Source: Candidatus Saccharimonadota bacterium (lineage in GTDB: Bacteria > Patescibacteriota > Saccharimonadia > Saccharimonadales > Saccharimonadaceae). Taken from it: 64,000 bases of DNA. The position numbers and the translations under genes are program-made. Within the stretch, counting starts at the first letter, position 1. The number at the start of each line of letters is the position of its first letter. The notes beneath the pieces are model-generated. The model did not search any database and was not told the origin of the DNA. It worked only from the letters and a program-made list of their open reading frames with translations. This document shows, piece by piece, positions 34,224 through 42,099 of this stretch. The stretch is from NCBI GenBank assembly GCA_030445245.1, contig JAUCSD010000001.1, positions 564,671 through 628,670 of the forward strand, in the 5' to 3' direction.

Positions 34224-36284
34224 TTATTCGGTTATATTACCGGTAGCTGTGCCTGACATAAGCGGTGTCGTATATCCTTCGTAACCTAAGTGCATCACCA
34301 TACCGCCCGCCGCATGCTCCAAGTTATGGCAATGATCCATCCAAAGCCCCGGATTATTTGCGCTAAAAGCTACTTCGTAAGACTCGCCAGGCCCAACGTC
34401 AATAGTGTCAGTCCACCAGGGGCTCCCCGTAGATGGTTGACCATTTCTACTAAGCACGAGCATTTGATGACCGTGAAGATGCATTGGATGGGACTGTGGG
34501 CTACGGTTATAAAAAGTTGTCTTTACCTTGTCACCTTCTTTTACCATGAGCATAGGTGTATTTGGGGAAAGCTTACCATTAATGGCATATGAGATACCAA
34601 AACGGCCATCGTAAAATCCCACATTGGGATCAAGATATAAGCTAAATTCTCTATCAAAATGCGTGTTAGCATTGAGGACAGTTTTTGTCGTCTGTCCATA
34701 TGACAGCAGGTCAAGCTCAGTTCCAGCCGGGATTACCGGCGCACTGGCGGTGCCATCAGGGCTCCATGTCGTTCCAATATCATGCGGTGTAAATGCGATA
34801 CTTTCCGATCGACCAAAGAAAACTAGTCCGTTAGGCATAGTAAAGGTAATATCACGGCGTCCGCCGGCTGGCACTCGAAGACGTGTATCTCGCAGTATAC
34901 CTGGTTGATTGACAGCATTACCGTCTATTGCAACTACTTTAAAGTCTACACCGTGAAGGACAAAGGACTTAGAGCCGTTGGCGGTATTGATAATACGTAA
35001 TCGCACTGGCGTACCTGGCGTTATCTTCTGGCGCTGTAACGTGTCTGCTAAATCTAAAGAACCAGAACCGTCCCATTCATGATAAGCCAAACTGACGTCC
35101 TTCTCATGAGCAATCGGCGGTATTTTTGGTAGAATTGTTATTTTGCCAAATAGTCCCTTTTCAACCTCTACTGATGATTGTTCGTGTGAATGATACCAGA
35201 AGGTACCTACCTGTTTTGCTTTAAATCTATACGTAAATGTTTCGCCGGGTTTCACGGCGTCTTGCGTGAGGCCAGGAACACCATCCTCAGTGTTAGGGAC
35301 ATCAATGCCGTGCCAATGCAGCGTGATGTTACGGTTTGGAAGATTATTTTTTAGAGCTACTTCCAGAATATCACCTTCATGAATCGTGATTTGCGGGCCA
35401 GGTATTTGACCATTGAACGTCAGAGCATCGATTTGCTTGCCTGAGCTGAGAGTGATGCGCTTCTCTTGGGCTGCAAGATCAAAATGCTGAACAGGGCCAC
35501 TAAGATCCTTCTCGGTAAGTGTGGTTACATCTATAGAGCTACCGCCGCTCATGTCCGTACCCGGCATATTATTCGTCATGCCATTTAACGCCTGACCAGT
35601 TTCCATCGGACCACTCATCATGCTATAGCGCTCGGGGAGTCGACCGTTTATATCGTTAAAAGCCGCTAAGGCGCCGACGATACAGACGACAAGCGTAACT
35701 ACGCCCACTATTCTCAATAGGAATTGTCGAACACCTAGATGATATTTATCAAGTACTTTTCTCTTAAGCATGAGAACTCGTCGCCAATAAAGCAATATAC
35801 TTGATGCAATAATAATTAGCCAAAATATCAGAAGGGTGTATCCGAACGCGAGCGTATCAACATGGAATACTGCGTAAACAGTCAACAAACCGCCCAAAGC
35901 GGCTATTTGAGCTGGCAATACAAGCTGAGGGTCAATAAGATTAAGGTGTTGGTTGATATAATCTCGCGTATAGAGTACGCGCCAGAGACGTGGCACTGTC
36001 TTCCAGATCAGCATAATACAAATCGGAAGTAACACAGGCAAGACAAGTACGAATGTGAGCTCGCCATACCACCAACCAGAAAGATGCCACATATACAATG
36101 ATACCCCTACTTTGAAGAGTAAGGTAAGTATGCCAAGAAAGAGAGTGACAAAACCGGTCCATGCCTTTATCCTGATAGACGTTTTTTTGTAGCTGTACGC
36201 TAAGCTACTTACTGCGGTTGCTGTTACTAACCACAAGAGAGCTATTACTCCACCTAATGCGAGATTTAGTAGATAGAGTGACAT
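34224..36284 (-). CDS. Membrane-anchored multicopper oxidase
   Basis: The first 210 residues hold about six membrane helices; a linker rich in Met and Gly follows (PMETGQALNGMTNNMPGTDM), possibly copper-binding. The remaining part is a cupredoxin-type multicopper oxidase with all four copper motifs: HWHG (about 322), WYHSHEQ (about 364), HPMHLHGH (about 597) and HCHNLEHAAGGM (about 648). It should oxidise a substrate such as Cu(I), Fe(II), Mn(II) or phenolics at the cell surface and reduce O2 to water. Two-domain length of the oxidase part is typical. A membrane N-domain fused to a multicopper oxidase is less common. Confidence 0.9.
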   Translation of the reverse strand: MSLYLLNLALGGVIALLWLVTATAVSSLAYSYKKTSIRIKAWTGFVTLFLGILTLLFKVGVSLYMWHLSGWWYGELTFVLVLPVLLPICIMLIWKTVPRLWRVLYTRDYINQHLNLIDPQLVLPAQIAALGGLLTVYAVFHVDTLAFGYTLLIFWLIIIASSILLYWRRVLMLKRKVLDKYHLGVRQFLLRIVGVVTLVVCIVGALAAFNDINGRLPERYSMMSGPMETGQALNGMTNNMPGTDMSGGSSIDVTTLTEKDLSGPVQHFDLAAQEKRITLSSGKQIDALTFNGQIPGPQITIHEGDILEVALKNNLPNRNITLHWHGIDVPNTEDGVPGLTQDAVKPGETFTYRFKAKQVGTFWYHSHEQSSVEVEKGLFGKITILPKIPPIAHEKDVSLAYHEWDGSGSLDLADTLQRQKITPGTPVRLRIINTANGSKSFVLHGVDFKVVAIDGNAVNQPGILRDTRLRVPAGGRRDITFTMPNGLVFFGRSESIAFTPHDIGTTWSPDGTASAPVIPAGTELDLLSYGQTTKTVLNANTHFDREFSLYLDPNVGFYDGRFGISYAINGKLSPNTPMLMVKEGDKVKTTFYNRSPQSHPMHLHGHQMLVLSRNGQPSTGSPWWTDTIDVGPGESYEVAFSANNPGLWMDHCHNLEHAAGGMVMHLGYEGYTTPLMSGTATGNITE

Positions 36285-36498
36285 TGGCTATTGCTGTTTA
36301 GAAGCGCTATTCATTATTCTTGAGTATAGCGCGAACATGCTCACGATACAACGAAAACGATAGCATGTCGGGTAGCGTCTTTACGTGACTAAGAATGCTT
36401 TCAGAAATAAAACATTACTTAACAATAGGTGTATGTTTAGTCATCGTAATATCTAACCGTTTAACTTATCTAGAGCTTGACGATGAGACACCAATCCC

Positions 36499-36660
36499 TT
36501 ATCCCTTCGGCATTGTCTTATTTTTACCGCCAAAGTATATAGCTGTCGTGGAGTAAAATTCAGGCTTACATCTGGGCACCCATACGACCTTAGCCCCTTG
36601 TTGTTTTAATAATTTTTCGAGTTTCTTGTTCCAGTTACTTGACCAACAAAACTAAGCCAG
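36499..36660 (-). pseudogene. Possible C-terminal gene remnant
   Basis: In the 350-base gap between the oxidase and the transporter a minus-strand frame reads WNKKLEKLLKQQGAKVVWV and then FYSTTAIYFGGKNKTMPKG before a stop. This looks protein-coding, but it has no start and overlaps the 3' end of the transporter gene, so it may be the tail of a truncated gene. The rest of the gap shows nothing clear. Confidence 0.3.
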
Positions 36661-37372
36661 AAACGACCATTATCCCAGCAAGACCATACTTCACAAACTT
36701 CTCTCCTCTTTCGAGGGCAATTTTAGTACCAATAAATCCACCGATATAACAGCCAAGGAGGGATGCGAGTGCATAGCTCCACATAATATAGCCCTGAGGG
36801 AGCAGGATACAAAAGGCAACTACCGCCTGAAAAAGCATTAAAACACGACGTAACGCATTTGATTGAAGCGTGCTTAGCCCCATAAGAAACATGAGTGGCA
36901 AAAATAGTAAGGTCGCTAACCCACTCCCGAGTGAACTTGCGAACAGAATGACAGCATAGCTTATATAGCCAATGATGATTGACTTACGAGAGCGTTCACC
37001 CGGCTGCATGCTAGCCTTTTTAATAAAGAGGGTAGGTGCAAGTAGTATGAGTAGTGCACCGATTGCTATCTGAAATGTTCCGCTCTGTATTTTCGGCAGA
37101 ACAAACATGGCAAGTACTGTAAAAAGTACAGTCAGGCCAATAAGCGGTCGCAGGAAACGTTTATCAATAAGTTGTCTACCCCGCATAGCCATGAGGGAGC
37201 TAGATCCAAGACCCAAACTGGCTACTGAGGCGCCTGCTACAATTTGCTGGGGAGTTAGCCCAATCAACAAGAAGTACGGCGTCATGATAAATCCCCCTCC
37301 GCCGCCGCTCATTCCGCTGATTATGCTTGATAAAAATGCAACGATAAACGTTACTGGTACTAATATATTCAT
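36635..37372 (-). CDS. TSUP (TauE/SafE) family transporter
   Basis: The 245-residue protein has about eight membrane helices and the family's glycine-rich first loop (SGMSGGGGGFIMTPYFL) plus a repeat half near GSGLATLLFLPLMFLMG. TSUP proteins export sulphite or organosulphonates, or import sulphur anions. AAGGAAAA lies just before the ATG. It follows the multicopper oxidase on the same strand, but 350 bases apart, so a joint role is uncertain. Confidence 0.85.
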   Translation of the reverse strand: MNILVPVTFIVAFLSSIISGMSGGGGGFIMTPYFLLIGLTPQQIVAGASVASLGLGSSSLMAMRGRQLIDKRFLRPLIGLTVLFTVLAMFVLPKIQSGTFQIAIGALLILLAPTLFIKKASMQPGERSRKSIIIGYISYAVILFASSLGSGLATLLFLPLMFLMGLSTLQSNALRRVLMLFQAVVAFCILLPQGYIMWSYALASLLGCYIGGFIGTKIALERGEKFVKYGLAGIMVVSGLVLLVK

Positions 37373-37674
37373 TAATTTTCCTTCTGTGTAGTGTTAATTT
37401 ATTGATATAAGAAAAAGATTTTGTGCAGTGCACTGCTAACCTCGAACGTGTCAAAAATAAAATCATTTTTTAGTAAAACAGCATATTGCTGCTAAGTGGT
37501 ATTATTTTAGCATACTATATTAAAACTGTCAATGGGTATCATTTCCTCTTAAAACTGGGGAAGGCAATAGCATCGACAGACGTGAGTCAAAACAAAGGAA
37601 TAGCCTAAAGTTCAGATAAACTTTAGGCTATTCCTTTGGCTGGGGTTAGTGGTCATGTTCCAGGAAGAACTTAA
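37373..37674. repeat. tRNA-end scar 7 with 20-bp hairpin
   Basis: CAAAGGAATAGCCTAAAGTT and its exact complement lie at 37593-37612 and 37619-37638 around a six-base loop, the longest hairpin of the series. TGGCTGGGGTTAGTGG follows at 37637 and reads WLGLVVMFQEE in the usual plus-strand frame. The part before 37590 is AT-rich and probably contains the transporter's promoter; no gene is seen. Confidence 0.6.
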
Positions 37675-37862
37675 CTATGAAATATTAGAATTAATAAATT
37701 GTTTGAGTGCAATAACGTTTTCCTTTGTATGATCATAAAAGTATGACTTGATACCTACAGACTCAGCTGATTTCATCGCATCAACATTATGTTCAAAGTA
37801 GATAACATCTTGTGGTTTTAGGTCAAACTTCTCTAAAAGAATTTTAAAATAGCTAGAGTCTG
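37675..37862 (-). pseudogene. HAD-hydrolase C-terminal fragment
   Basis: About 62 codons read KILLEKFDLKPQDVIYFEHN, then DAMKSAESVGIKSYFYD, to a TAG at 37675-37677. This is the C-terminal motif III/IV region of a HAD-like hydrolase. Upstream the frame ends abruptly at the edge of a GC-rich segment starting near 37862, so the N-terminal two thirds, including the catalytic DxD, are missing. The gene was truncated by insertion or replacement of that segment. Confidence 0.7.
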
Positions 37863-38079
37863 TACACGATCAAGCCTGAGGTCATGTGTCCCCTGACAGC
37901 ATCCGCGACCCTATGGTCGTGGGAGGCGCACGCTACTTCCTCAACGCCATTCATAGGCCGAAGACGCCAGACGAAGTACGGCGCACATTGCCCTCTTCCG
38001 AAGGCTGTAGACCTGCAGCCTGCTCGTCCCCGTCCCGCCCAACCGCACCCACGCTCGGATCGAGCGTGGGTGCCTTCAC
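37862..38079. other. GC-rich foreign-looking islet
   Basis: Roughly 218 bases of clearly higher GC than the surroundings interrupt the HAD gene. TGAGGTC precedes an ATG at 37884 that opens a 78-codon frame (MCPLTASATLWSWEAHATSS at the start), but coding is uncertain. ACCCACGCTCG and CGAGCGTGGGT form an 11-base-pair hairpin near the right end, like a GC-rich terminator. The right edge abuts the promoter of the CYTH gene. Confidence 0.5.
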
Positions 38080-38116
38080 TTGCAATCATAACCTCGTTCG
38101 CAGTATTATGCAGTAT

Positions 38117-38671
38117 ATGAATAAAGAAATTGAAGCACGTTTTCTCGATATAGATAAACGAGAACTAACAGATAAACTCACGGCCTTGGGCGCCGCAGAT
38201 AAAGGTGATGTAGCGCTAACAGAGGTTATTTTTTACGACCAAGAAAATAAATGGCCAGATGAAGGACGTTTTGTGCGCATTCGCTCAACTAACGACACCA
38301 CAAAGTTAACCTACAAAAGCAATAAGGCTCAAACAATAGACAGTGCTCGTGAAATTGAATTTGCCGTTCCCGACGCTAGTCTAGCGGAACAGTTTCTTGA
38401 AAATATTGGGCTCGTAGCGTTCCGCCATCAAGAGAAAAAACGCCACACCTTTGAACTAGATGGCGTGACAATCGATATTGATACATGGCCAAAAGTACCG
38501 ACGTACGTCGAACTAGAGGGTCCGTCCGAAGAGCAAATTAAATCGGTTGCGGAGTCGCTTGATTTCAAATGGGAAGACGCAGTGTTTGATGACGCTCGTG
38601 CCATTATCCAAGATCGCTACGATATCCCAATGGGGACAATGCGGTGGTTCACTTTTAATAAATTCGAATAA
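38117..38671 (+). CDS. CYTH-domain protein
   Basis: The start at 38117 gives MNKEIEARFLDID, placing the ExExR signature of the CYTH fold at the N-terminus; an upstream extension through the GC-rich islet is rejected. The 184-residue protein continues with VRIRSTNDTTKLTYKS, AREIEFAVPD and TYVELEGPSEEQIK, strands of the triphosphate tunnel. CYTH proteins include class IV adenylate cyclases, thiamine triphosphatases and inorganic triphosphatases; which one applies here cannot be told. TTGCAA at 38080-38085 and TATTAT at 38104-38109 form a promoter with an 18-base spacer and no leader. Confidence 0.85.
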   Translation: MNKEIEARFLDIDKRELTDKLTALGAADKGDVALTEVIFYDQENKWPDEGRFVRIRSTNDTTKLTYKSNKAQTIDSAREIEFAVPDASLAEQFLENIGLVAFRHQEKKRHTFELDGVTIDIDTWPKVPTYVELEGPSEEQIKSVAESLDFKWEDAVFDDARAIIQDRYDIPMGTMRWFTFNKFE

Positions 38672-38727
38672 AGGACTCTCGCTGACCCGCTACCACGATC
38701 GATGGCGGGTCAGCTTCACGCAACAAC

Positions 38728-39174
38728 CTATGCGCCTCGTCCAAGGTTGTTGATCGAACTATATTCATCAACAGACATTGGCGCCAGTTCATCAAAACCT
38801 GTTTCACTGTCCAGTGTACGATTATAGATAACGTCATCAAAAGCAAGCATGACTAATTCGATTGTCACAAATATCCTACAGCCATCCTTTAAATGTCCTC
38901 CATAGCACTGACCGCTTCTATCTGATACGGATACATGAAGATGACAACCTTCAGAAGATAGCGTACCCATACACGATACAAGCTCAAGTGGTCCCTCAAC
39001 TGTTACGTTTGGGTGCTCCCCACTTTCAAATTTTGAAACTCTTAGGTTTGCATTCTCAAGCCCACCAACTGCAGCGACGATGACACCGGCTGTTATGTGT
39101 TCTTCTTCAACCAGCTGAATAATACTTTCCTTAAGAAGTTGTCCGGGCTTAAGCCTTCGTGTAATTTGACGCAT
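38728..39174 (-). CDS. PPC/DUF296 domain protein
   Basis: The 148-residue protein fits the PPC (DUF296, AF0104-like) fold: RRLKPGQLLKESI, GVIVAAVGGLENANLR, GCHLHVSVSDRSGQCYGGHL and an ILE-type end. Bacterial members are small trimeric proteins of unclear role; some have DNA-binding partners. GGAG five bases before the ATG is a normal ribosome site. The last 30 residues are an acidic tail beyond the usual domain. Confidence 0.8.
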   Translation of the reverse strand: MRQITRRLKPGQLLKESIIQLVEEEHITAGVIVAAVGGLENANLRVSKFESGEHPNVTVEGPLELVSCMGTLSSEGCHLHVSVSDRSGQCYGGHLKDGCRIFVTIELVMLAFDDVIYNRTLDSETGFDELAPMSVDEYSSINNLGRGA

Positions 39175-39242
39175 ATTTACTCCAACGTTTTGAGATTCAA
39201 TAAATTAAGTATAGCAAGAAAATTGTTCAAAAGTGTAGTCAC

Positions 39243-39375
39243 AGCTGGCGTAAGGAATTCGAGCCCTACTTACAGATTAGTAAATTCGGACAAAATAAAA
39301 AGTCTAACACAATTGATCGGCTTCTTATCTGTAAGGATATCTTGGCTGGGGATAGTGAATGTGTTTCAGGACAAT
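39243..39375. repeat. tRNA-end scar 8 (two-part)
   Basis: A T-arm-like GGAATTCGAGCCC at 39253-39266 is followed by CTTACAGAT (39269-39277), a long loop and ATCTGTAAG (39327-39335), then TGGCTGGGGATAGTG at 39343. The order T-arm fragment, hairpin, acceptor-like fragment is the same as in scars 10 and 11. The usual frame reads WLGIVNVFQDN. Confidence 0.5.
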
Positions 39376-39412
39376 GTGCAATGTTACACCTCGATGTCAA
39401 CATAATGTGTGT

Positions 39413-39895
39413 CTATAGATCAAAAGCCTTTGTAAATCGCTCAGGCAATTTGATACCGGCTTGTCGAAATAAAACGATAAGTTGCCCCTGATGAAGATAT
39501 TCATGATTAAAGATGCGTTGGATATCTTGAGCGCTATCTTTAAATTGCTGATCGGTAAAGTCAACAAATAAACTCTCAAATCTCGCTAAGTCGGCTTGGA
39601 GAAATTGTACGATATTGCCTTCGCGGATTTCGGCTTTTTTAATCGTACTTTCATCTTCAATTCTTACGCCAAAACGTGTATCAGTATCATTGGTGAGCTT
39701 ACGATAGTACGTATCATCCGTCGTTACGAGGCACTGAAACTGGTAAAGCACTGCGTGTTGATTTGTGTTTGATGTAAAATCCAAGATCTTAGCTTTTTGA
39801 GCAACCTTAAAGATTTGGAGAGTGTTGTTACGTGCCCATTTGAAACTGGCAAATTGACGACCAAGAGTAGTACTTATGGAATCTGATAGTGGCAT
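39413..39895 (-). CDS. DinB-family protein
   Basis: The 160-residue all-helical protein ends with HEYLHQGQLIVLFRQAGIK, the DinB C-terminal HxxxHxxQ metal-ligand pattern; an upstream histidine near residue 47 (NQHAVLYQF) could be the third ligand. DinB proteins are metal-dependent and mostly of unknown activity. TATAAT six bases before the ATG suggests a leaderless transcript. It is not obviously related in sequence to the DinB-like protein at 25.3 kb. Confidence 0.75.
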   Translation of the reverse strand: MPLSDSISTTLGRQFASFKWARNNTLQIFKVAQKAKILDFTSNTNQHAVLYQFQCLVTTDDTYYRKLTNDTDTRFGVRIEDESTIKKAEIREGNIVQFLQADLARFESLFVDFTDQQFKDSAQDIQRIFNHEYLHQGQLIVLFRQAGIKLPERFTKAFDL

Positions 39896-39960
39896 ACGGT
39901 TATTATAGCAGTTACAAAAAGTACATTATTATTATCTTCTCTCCTGTTTATGTAATAACA

Positions 39961-40131
39961 AAAAACAGCTCGCTTATACGAACTGTTTTGTGGATAATTT
40001 CCTGGCTAAGGAGGGGGTTCCTAGTCAAAACTTTTGAGAATGACGAGAAGAGTGAAGACCTAGAACATGACATCCAGTTAATGCGCCGGCTGCTTGACGA
40101 AGATGAAACTAGGTCGGAGGCGGAATTATGA
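39961..40131 (+). CDS. Small acidic ORF of the PLD cassette, with tRNA-end scar 9
   Basis: A hairpin (AAAACAG...CTGTTTT, 39962-39989) and TGGCTAAGGAGG at 40003 form the scar. The plus-strand frame reads IISWLRRGFLVKTFENDEK, then an acidic helix ending LMRRLLDEDETRSEAEL at TGA 40131. It overlaps the next gene's ATG (ATGA), so it is translationally coupled to the PLD-type nuclease. No start codon is evident within the scar. Homologous segments at 24.5, 45.0 and 48.5 kb keep the SWLGRRxLFQTF and LLDE parts. It may be an antitoxin- or adaptor-like partner, by position only. Confidence 0.45.
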   Translation, partial: KNSSLIRTVLWIISWLRRGFLVKTFENDEKSEDLEHDIQLMRRLLDEDETRSEAEL

Positions 40132-40607
40132 GACCTCCCTTCTCTTTCTGTCGTTCGAGGAGCTTGTCAACTCAAGTTCTCACATCCGAACTCTTTAATG
40201 AACGGACATTCTATCCCGCCCTTCTAAAAGACCTGACAAAATGTCAGAGCGAAGTGATTATCGAAAGCCCATTTTTAACAACCAGGCGCGTATCAATGAT
40301 TCTTCCTACTCTCATAAGTCTAAAAAGTCGCGACACAAAGATCATCGTTAACACTCGCGACCCTCTTGGACAGGAGGGCTATATGCGGCTAGAGGCAGAA
40401 CGCTCCATAGAATTATTACAGGATGCCGGTATTACAATCTTCGTTACGGGCGGTCACCATAGAAAGCTGGTGATTCTTGATAGGACTATCCTTTACGAAG
40501 GAAGCCTTAATGTGCTTTCGCAGAACGATAGTTGTGAGGTGATGCGAAGGATTGAGTCGATGCATCTAGCTTCGCAAATGATAGAGTTCGTAGGATTAGA
40601 TCGATGA
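40128..40607 (+). CDS. PLD-superfamily nuclease-like protein (single HKD)
   Basis: The 159-residue protein has one HxKxxxxD motif (HRKLVILD) followed by YEGSLNVLSQ, and an N-terminal SELFNERTFYPALLKDL...VIIESPFL region typical of PLD-like modules on restriction or helicase proteins. One motif per chain implies a dimeric active site, as in Nuc/BfiI. GGAGG precedes the ATG, which overlaps the upstream stop. A damaged second copy lies at 45.1 kb. Likely a DNA or RNA phosphodiesterase; whether it is a toxin, a defence factor or part of a mobile cassette is unknown. Confidence 0.75.
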   Translation: MRPPFSFCRSRSLSTQVLTSELFNERTFYPALLKDLTKCQSEVIIESPFLTTRRVSMILPTLISLKSRDTKIIVNTRDPLGQEGYMRLEAERSIELLQDAGITIFVTGGHHRKLVILDRTILYEGSLNVLSQNDSCEVMRRIESMHLASQMIEFVGLDR

Positions 40608-40614
40608 TTATGGC

Positions 40615-41046
40615 TTAGGACACATGTCCTTGTCCGCATCGATCACAGTATCCTTGCATTTCAAGTTGATGTTGCTTCAAAACAAAGCCGTGTGTTTCGC
40701 CTAGTCGATTAATCATAGCTTCAAAAGCAGGATCATCCTTTACGGCAATGACTCGACCACAGCCCAGGCAGGTCATGTGGTGATGATGCTCGAGAAAGAT
40801 ATCACTTAGCTCTATCTTGTATTTCCAGCCTATGTTTATTCGCTGCGCTATGCCAAGTTTCTCGTAAAGTTCTATTACCCTATACACGCTAACTCGATCG
40901 ATTATCCCTTTGGATGCCTCGATAAGTTGATGCATCGTTTGTGGCCCCGTCGCTTTTAAGAGAAGATCAAAGACAAACAGCCGCGCTTTTGTTGCACTAT
41001 AATTACTATCTCGAAGAATCTTAATAAACAATTGGTTCTGGCTCAT
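40615..41046 (-). CDS. fur: Fur-family metal-responsive regulator
   Basis: The start is set at 41046 (MSQNQLFIKILRD). The 143-residue protein has the winged helix, then EHHHHMTCLGCGRVI and a C-terminal GYCDRCG, giving both Cys-X2-Cys zinc pairs and the histidine-rich sensor region. Fur, Zur, Mur or PerR type cannot be separated by eye. A -10-like TACTAT at 41055-41060 near the start and a TTGCAA palindrome at the -35 position suggest an autoregulated near-leaderless gene. It is divergent from the CooC-like/isonitrile-synthase-like pair, its probable target. Confidence 0.88.
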   Translation of the reverse strand: MSQNQLFIKILRDSNYSATKARLFVFDLLLKATGPQTMHQLIEASKGIIDRVSVYRVIELYEKLGIAQRINIGWKYKIELSDIFLEHHHHMTCLGCGRVIAVKDDPAFEAMINRLGETHGFVLKQHQLEMQGYCDRCGQGHVS

Positions 41047-41067
41047 GTAGCAAAATAGTATCATGGA

Positions 41068-41084
41068 TTGCAACAAAATTGCAA
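41068..41084. promoter_or_regulatory. Candidate Fur-family box
   Basis: TTGCAA at 41068-41073 and again at 41079-41084, each self-palindromic and 11 bases apart, make a symmetric site between the divergent fur and ATPase genes. The second copy doubles as a -35 box for fur. One helical turn between half-sites suits a dimeric winged-helix regulator. Confidence 0.55.
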
Positions 41085-41139
41085 AAGATAATAAACTCCT
41101 ATTAAATACAGCCTAGACTAACAAGAAAGGAAACACTAA

Positions 41140-42096
41140 ATGAAAATTGCATTTGTCGGTAAAGGCGGTAGCGGTAAAACAACCCTCTCTTCCCTCTTCA
41201 CACGAAGCTTAGACGATCAAAAGACGAACGTACTCGCAATTGACGCGGATATTAATCAACATATGGCTCAGGCACTTGGTGCAGATGAGGCGCTTGCTGG
41301 TTCAATACCAGCGCTCGGTCTTGATATGATCCGGGTGAAAGACTACTTACGAGGCATAAACGCACGCATTAAGAGCAGTAAGAGTATGATCAAGACAACG
41401 CCACCTGGAACTGGCAGTCGCTTGTTAAAAATCAGTCAACCAAATCCTCTTTTCGACCATTTTGCTCGTAAAATTAGCAACATCACATTTATGGCAACGG
41501 GTGCACTAAGCGAAGAAGATCTTGGACTCAAGTGCTACCACTCAAAACTTGGTGCGACCGAACTAATCTTGAGTCACCTGATTGACCAGCCAAACGAATA
41601 TGTCGTTGTTGACATGACCGCTGGAGCAGATTCATTTGCTGGTGGTATGTTTATGAAGTTTGATGTCACGTTCCTTATTACTGAACCAACATTAAAAGGT
41701 GTGAGCGTCTACCATCAATATAAAGAATATGGCAAAGAACATAACATTAATCTCAAAGTCATTGGTAACAAGGTGGAAAATAGTGATGATGTTGCCTTCT
41801 TGCGCAAGCATGCCGGTGACGACCTCCTTGCTACTTTTAGTCACTCGCAGTACGTACGTGCTTTAGAGAAGGGCGAGCATCTTGCACTCGCTGAGTTAGA
41901 ACCGAAGAACCAAGCCGTCTTGCAAGTGATTAAGATGGAGGCAGATAAAGTAGTGAAAGATTGGGACGTATTCTATAGGCAGCAAGTGAATCTCCATATA
42001 AAAACTTCTGAATCTTGGGCAAATCATGAAGCCGGAGAAGATCTGACACTTCAGATCGATCCTGACTTCTCTCTATCTGAAGCTGCAAAGATTTAG
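41140..42096 (+). CDS. CooC/MinD-type deviant Walker A ATPase
   Basis: The 318-residue protein has the deviant Walker A FVGKGGSGKTTLSS at residues 5-18 and IDADINQHM at about 39-47, then VVVDMTAGADSF, placing it with CooC/ParA/MinD-like P-loop ATPases. CooC types help insert metal (for example nickel) into enzymes; others position complexes. AAGAAAGGAA precedes the ATG. It is four bases upstream of the isonitrile-synthase-like gene and faces a Fur regulator, which favours a metal-linked task. A maturation or loading role is inference. Confidence 0.8.
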   Translation: MKIAFVGKGGSGKTTLSSLFTRSLDDQKTNVLAIDADINQHMAQALGADEALAGSIPALGLDMIRVKDYLRGINARIKSSKSMIKTTPPGTGSRLLKISQPNPLFDHFARKISNITFMATGALSEEDLGLKCYHSKLGATELILSHLIDQPNEYVVVDMTAGADSFAGGMFMKFDVTFLITEPTLKGVSVYHQYKEYGKEHNINLKVIGNKVENSDDVAFLRKHAGDDLLATFSHSQYVRALEKGEHLALAELEPKNQAVLQVIKMEADKVVKDWDVFYRQQVNLHIKTSESWANHEAGEDLTLQIDPDFSLSEAAKI

Positions 42097-42099
42097 CTG

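Noticed and set aside
37886-38116. N-terminal extension of the CYTH protein through the GC-rich islet
   Set aside because: The extension passes through a hairpin and a promoter, and the CYTH fold starts at the ATG at 38117.
39889-40131. Full 80-codon frame starting at GTG 39889
   Set aside because: The start has no ribosome site, overlaps the divergent DinB gene and runs through the hairpin; only the part after the scar is conserved among copies.
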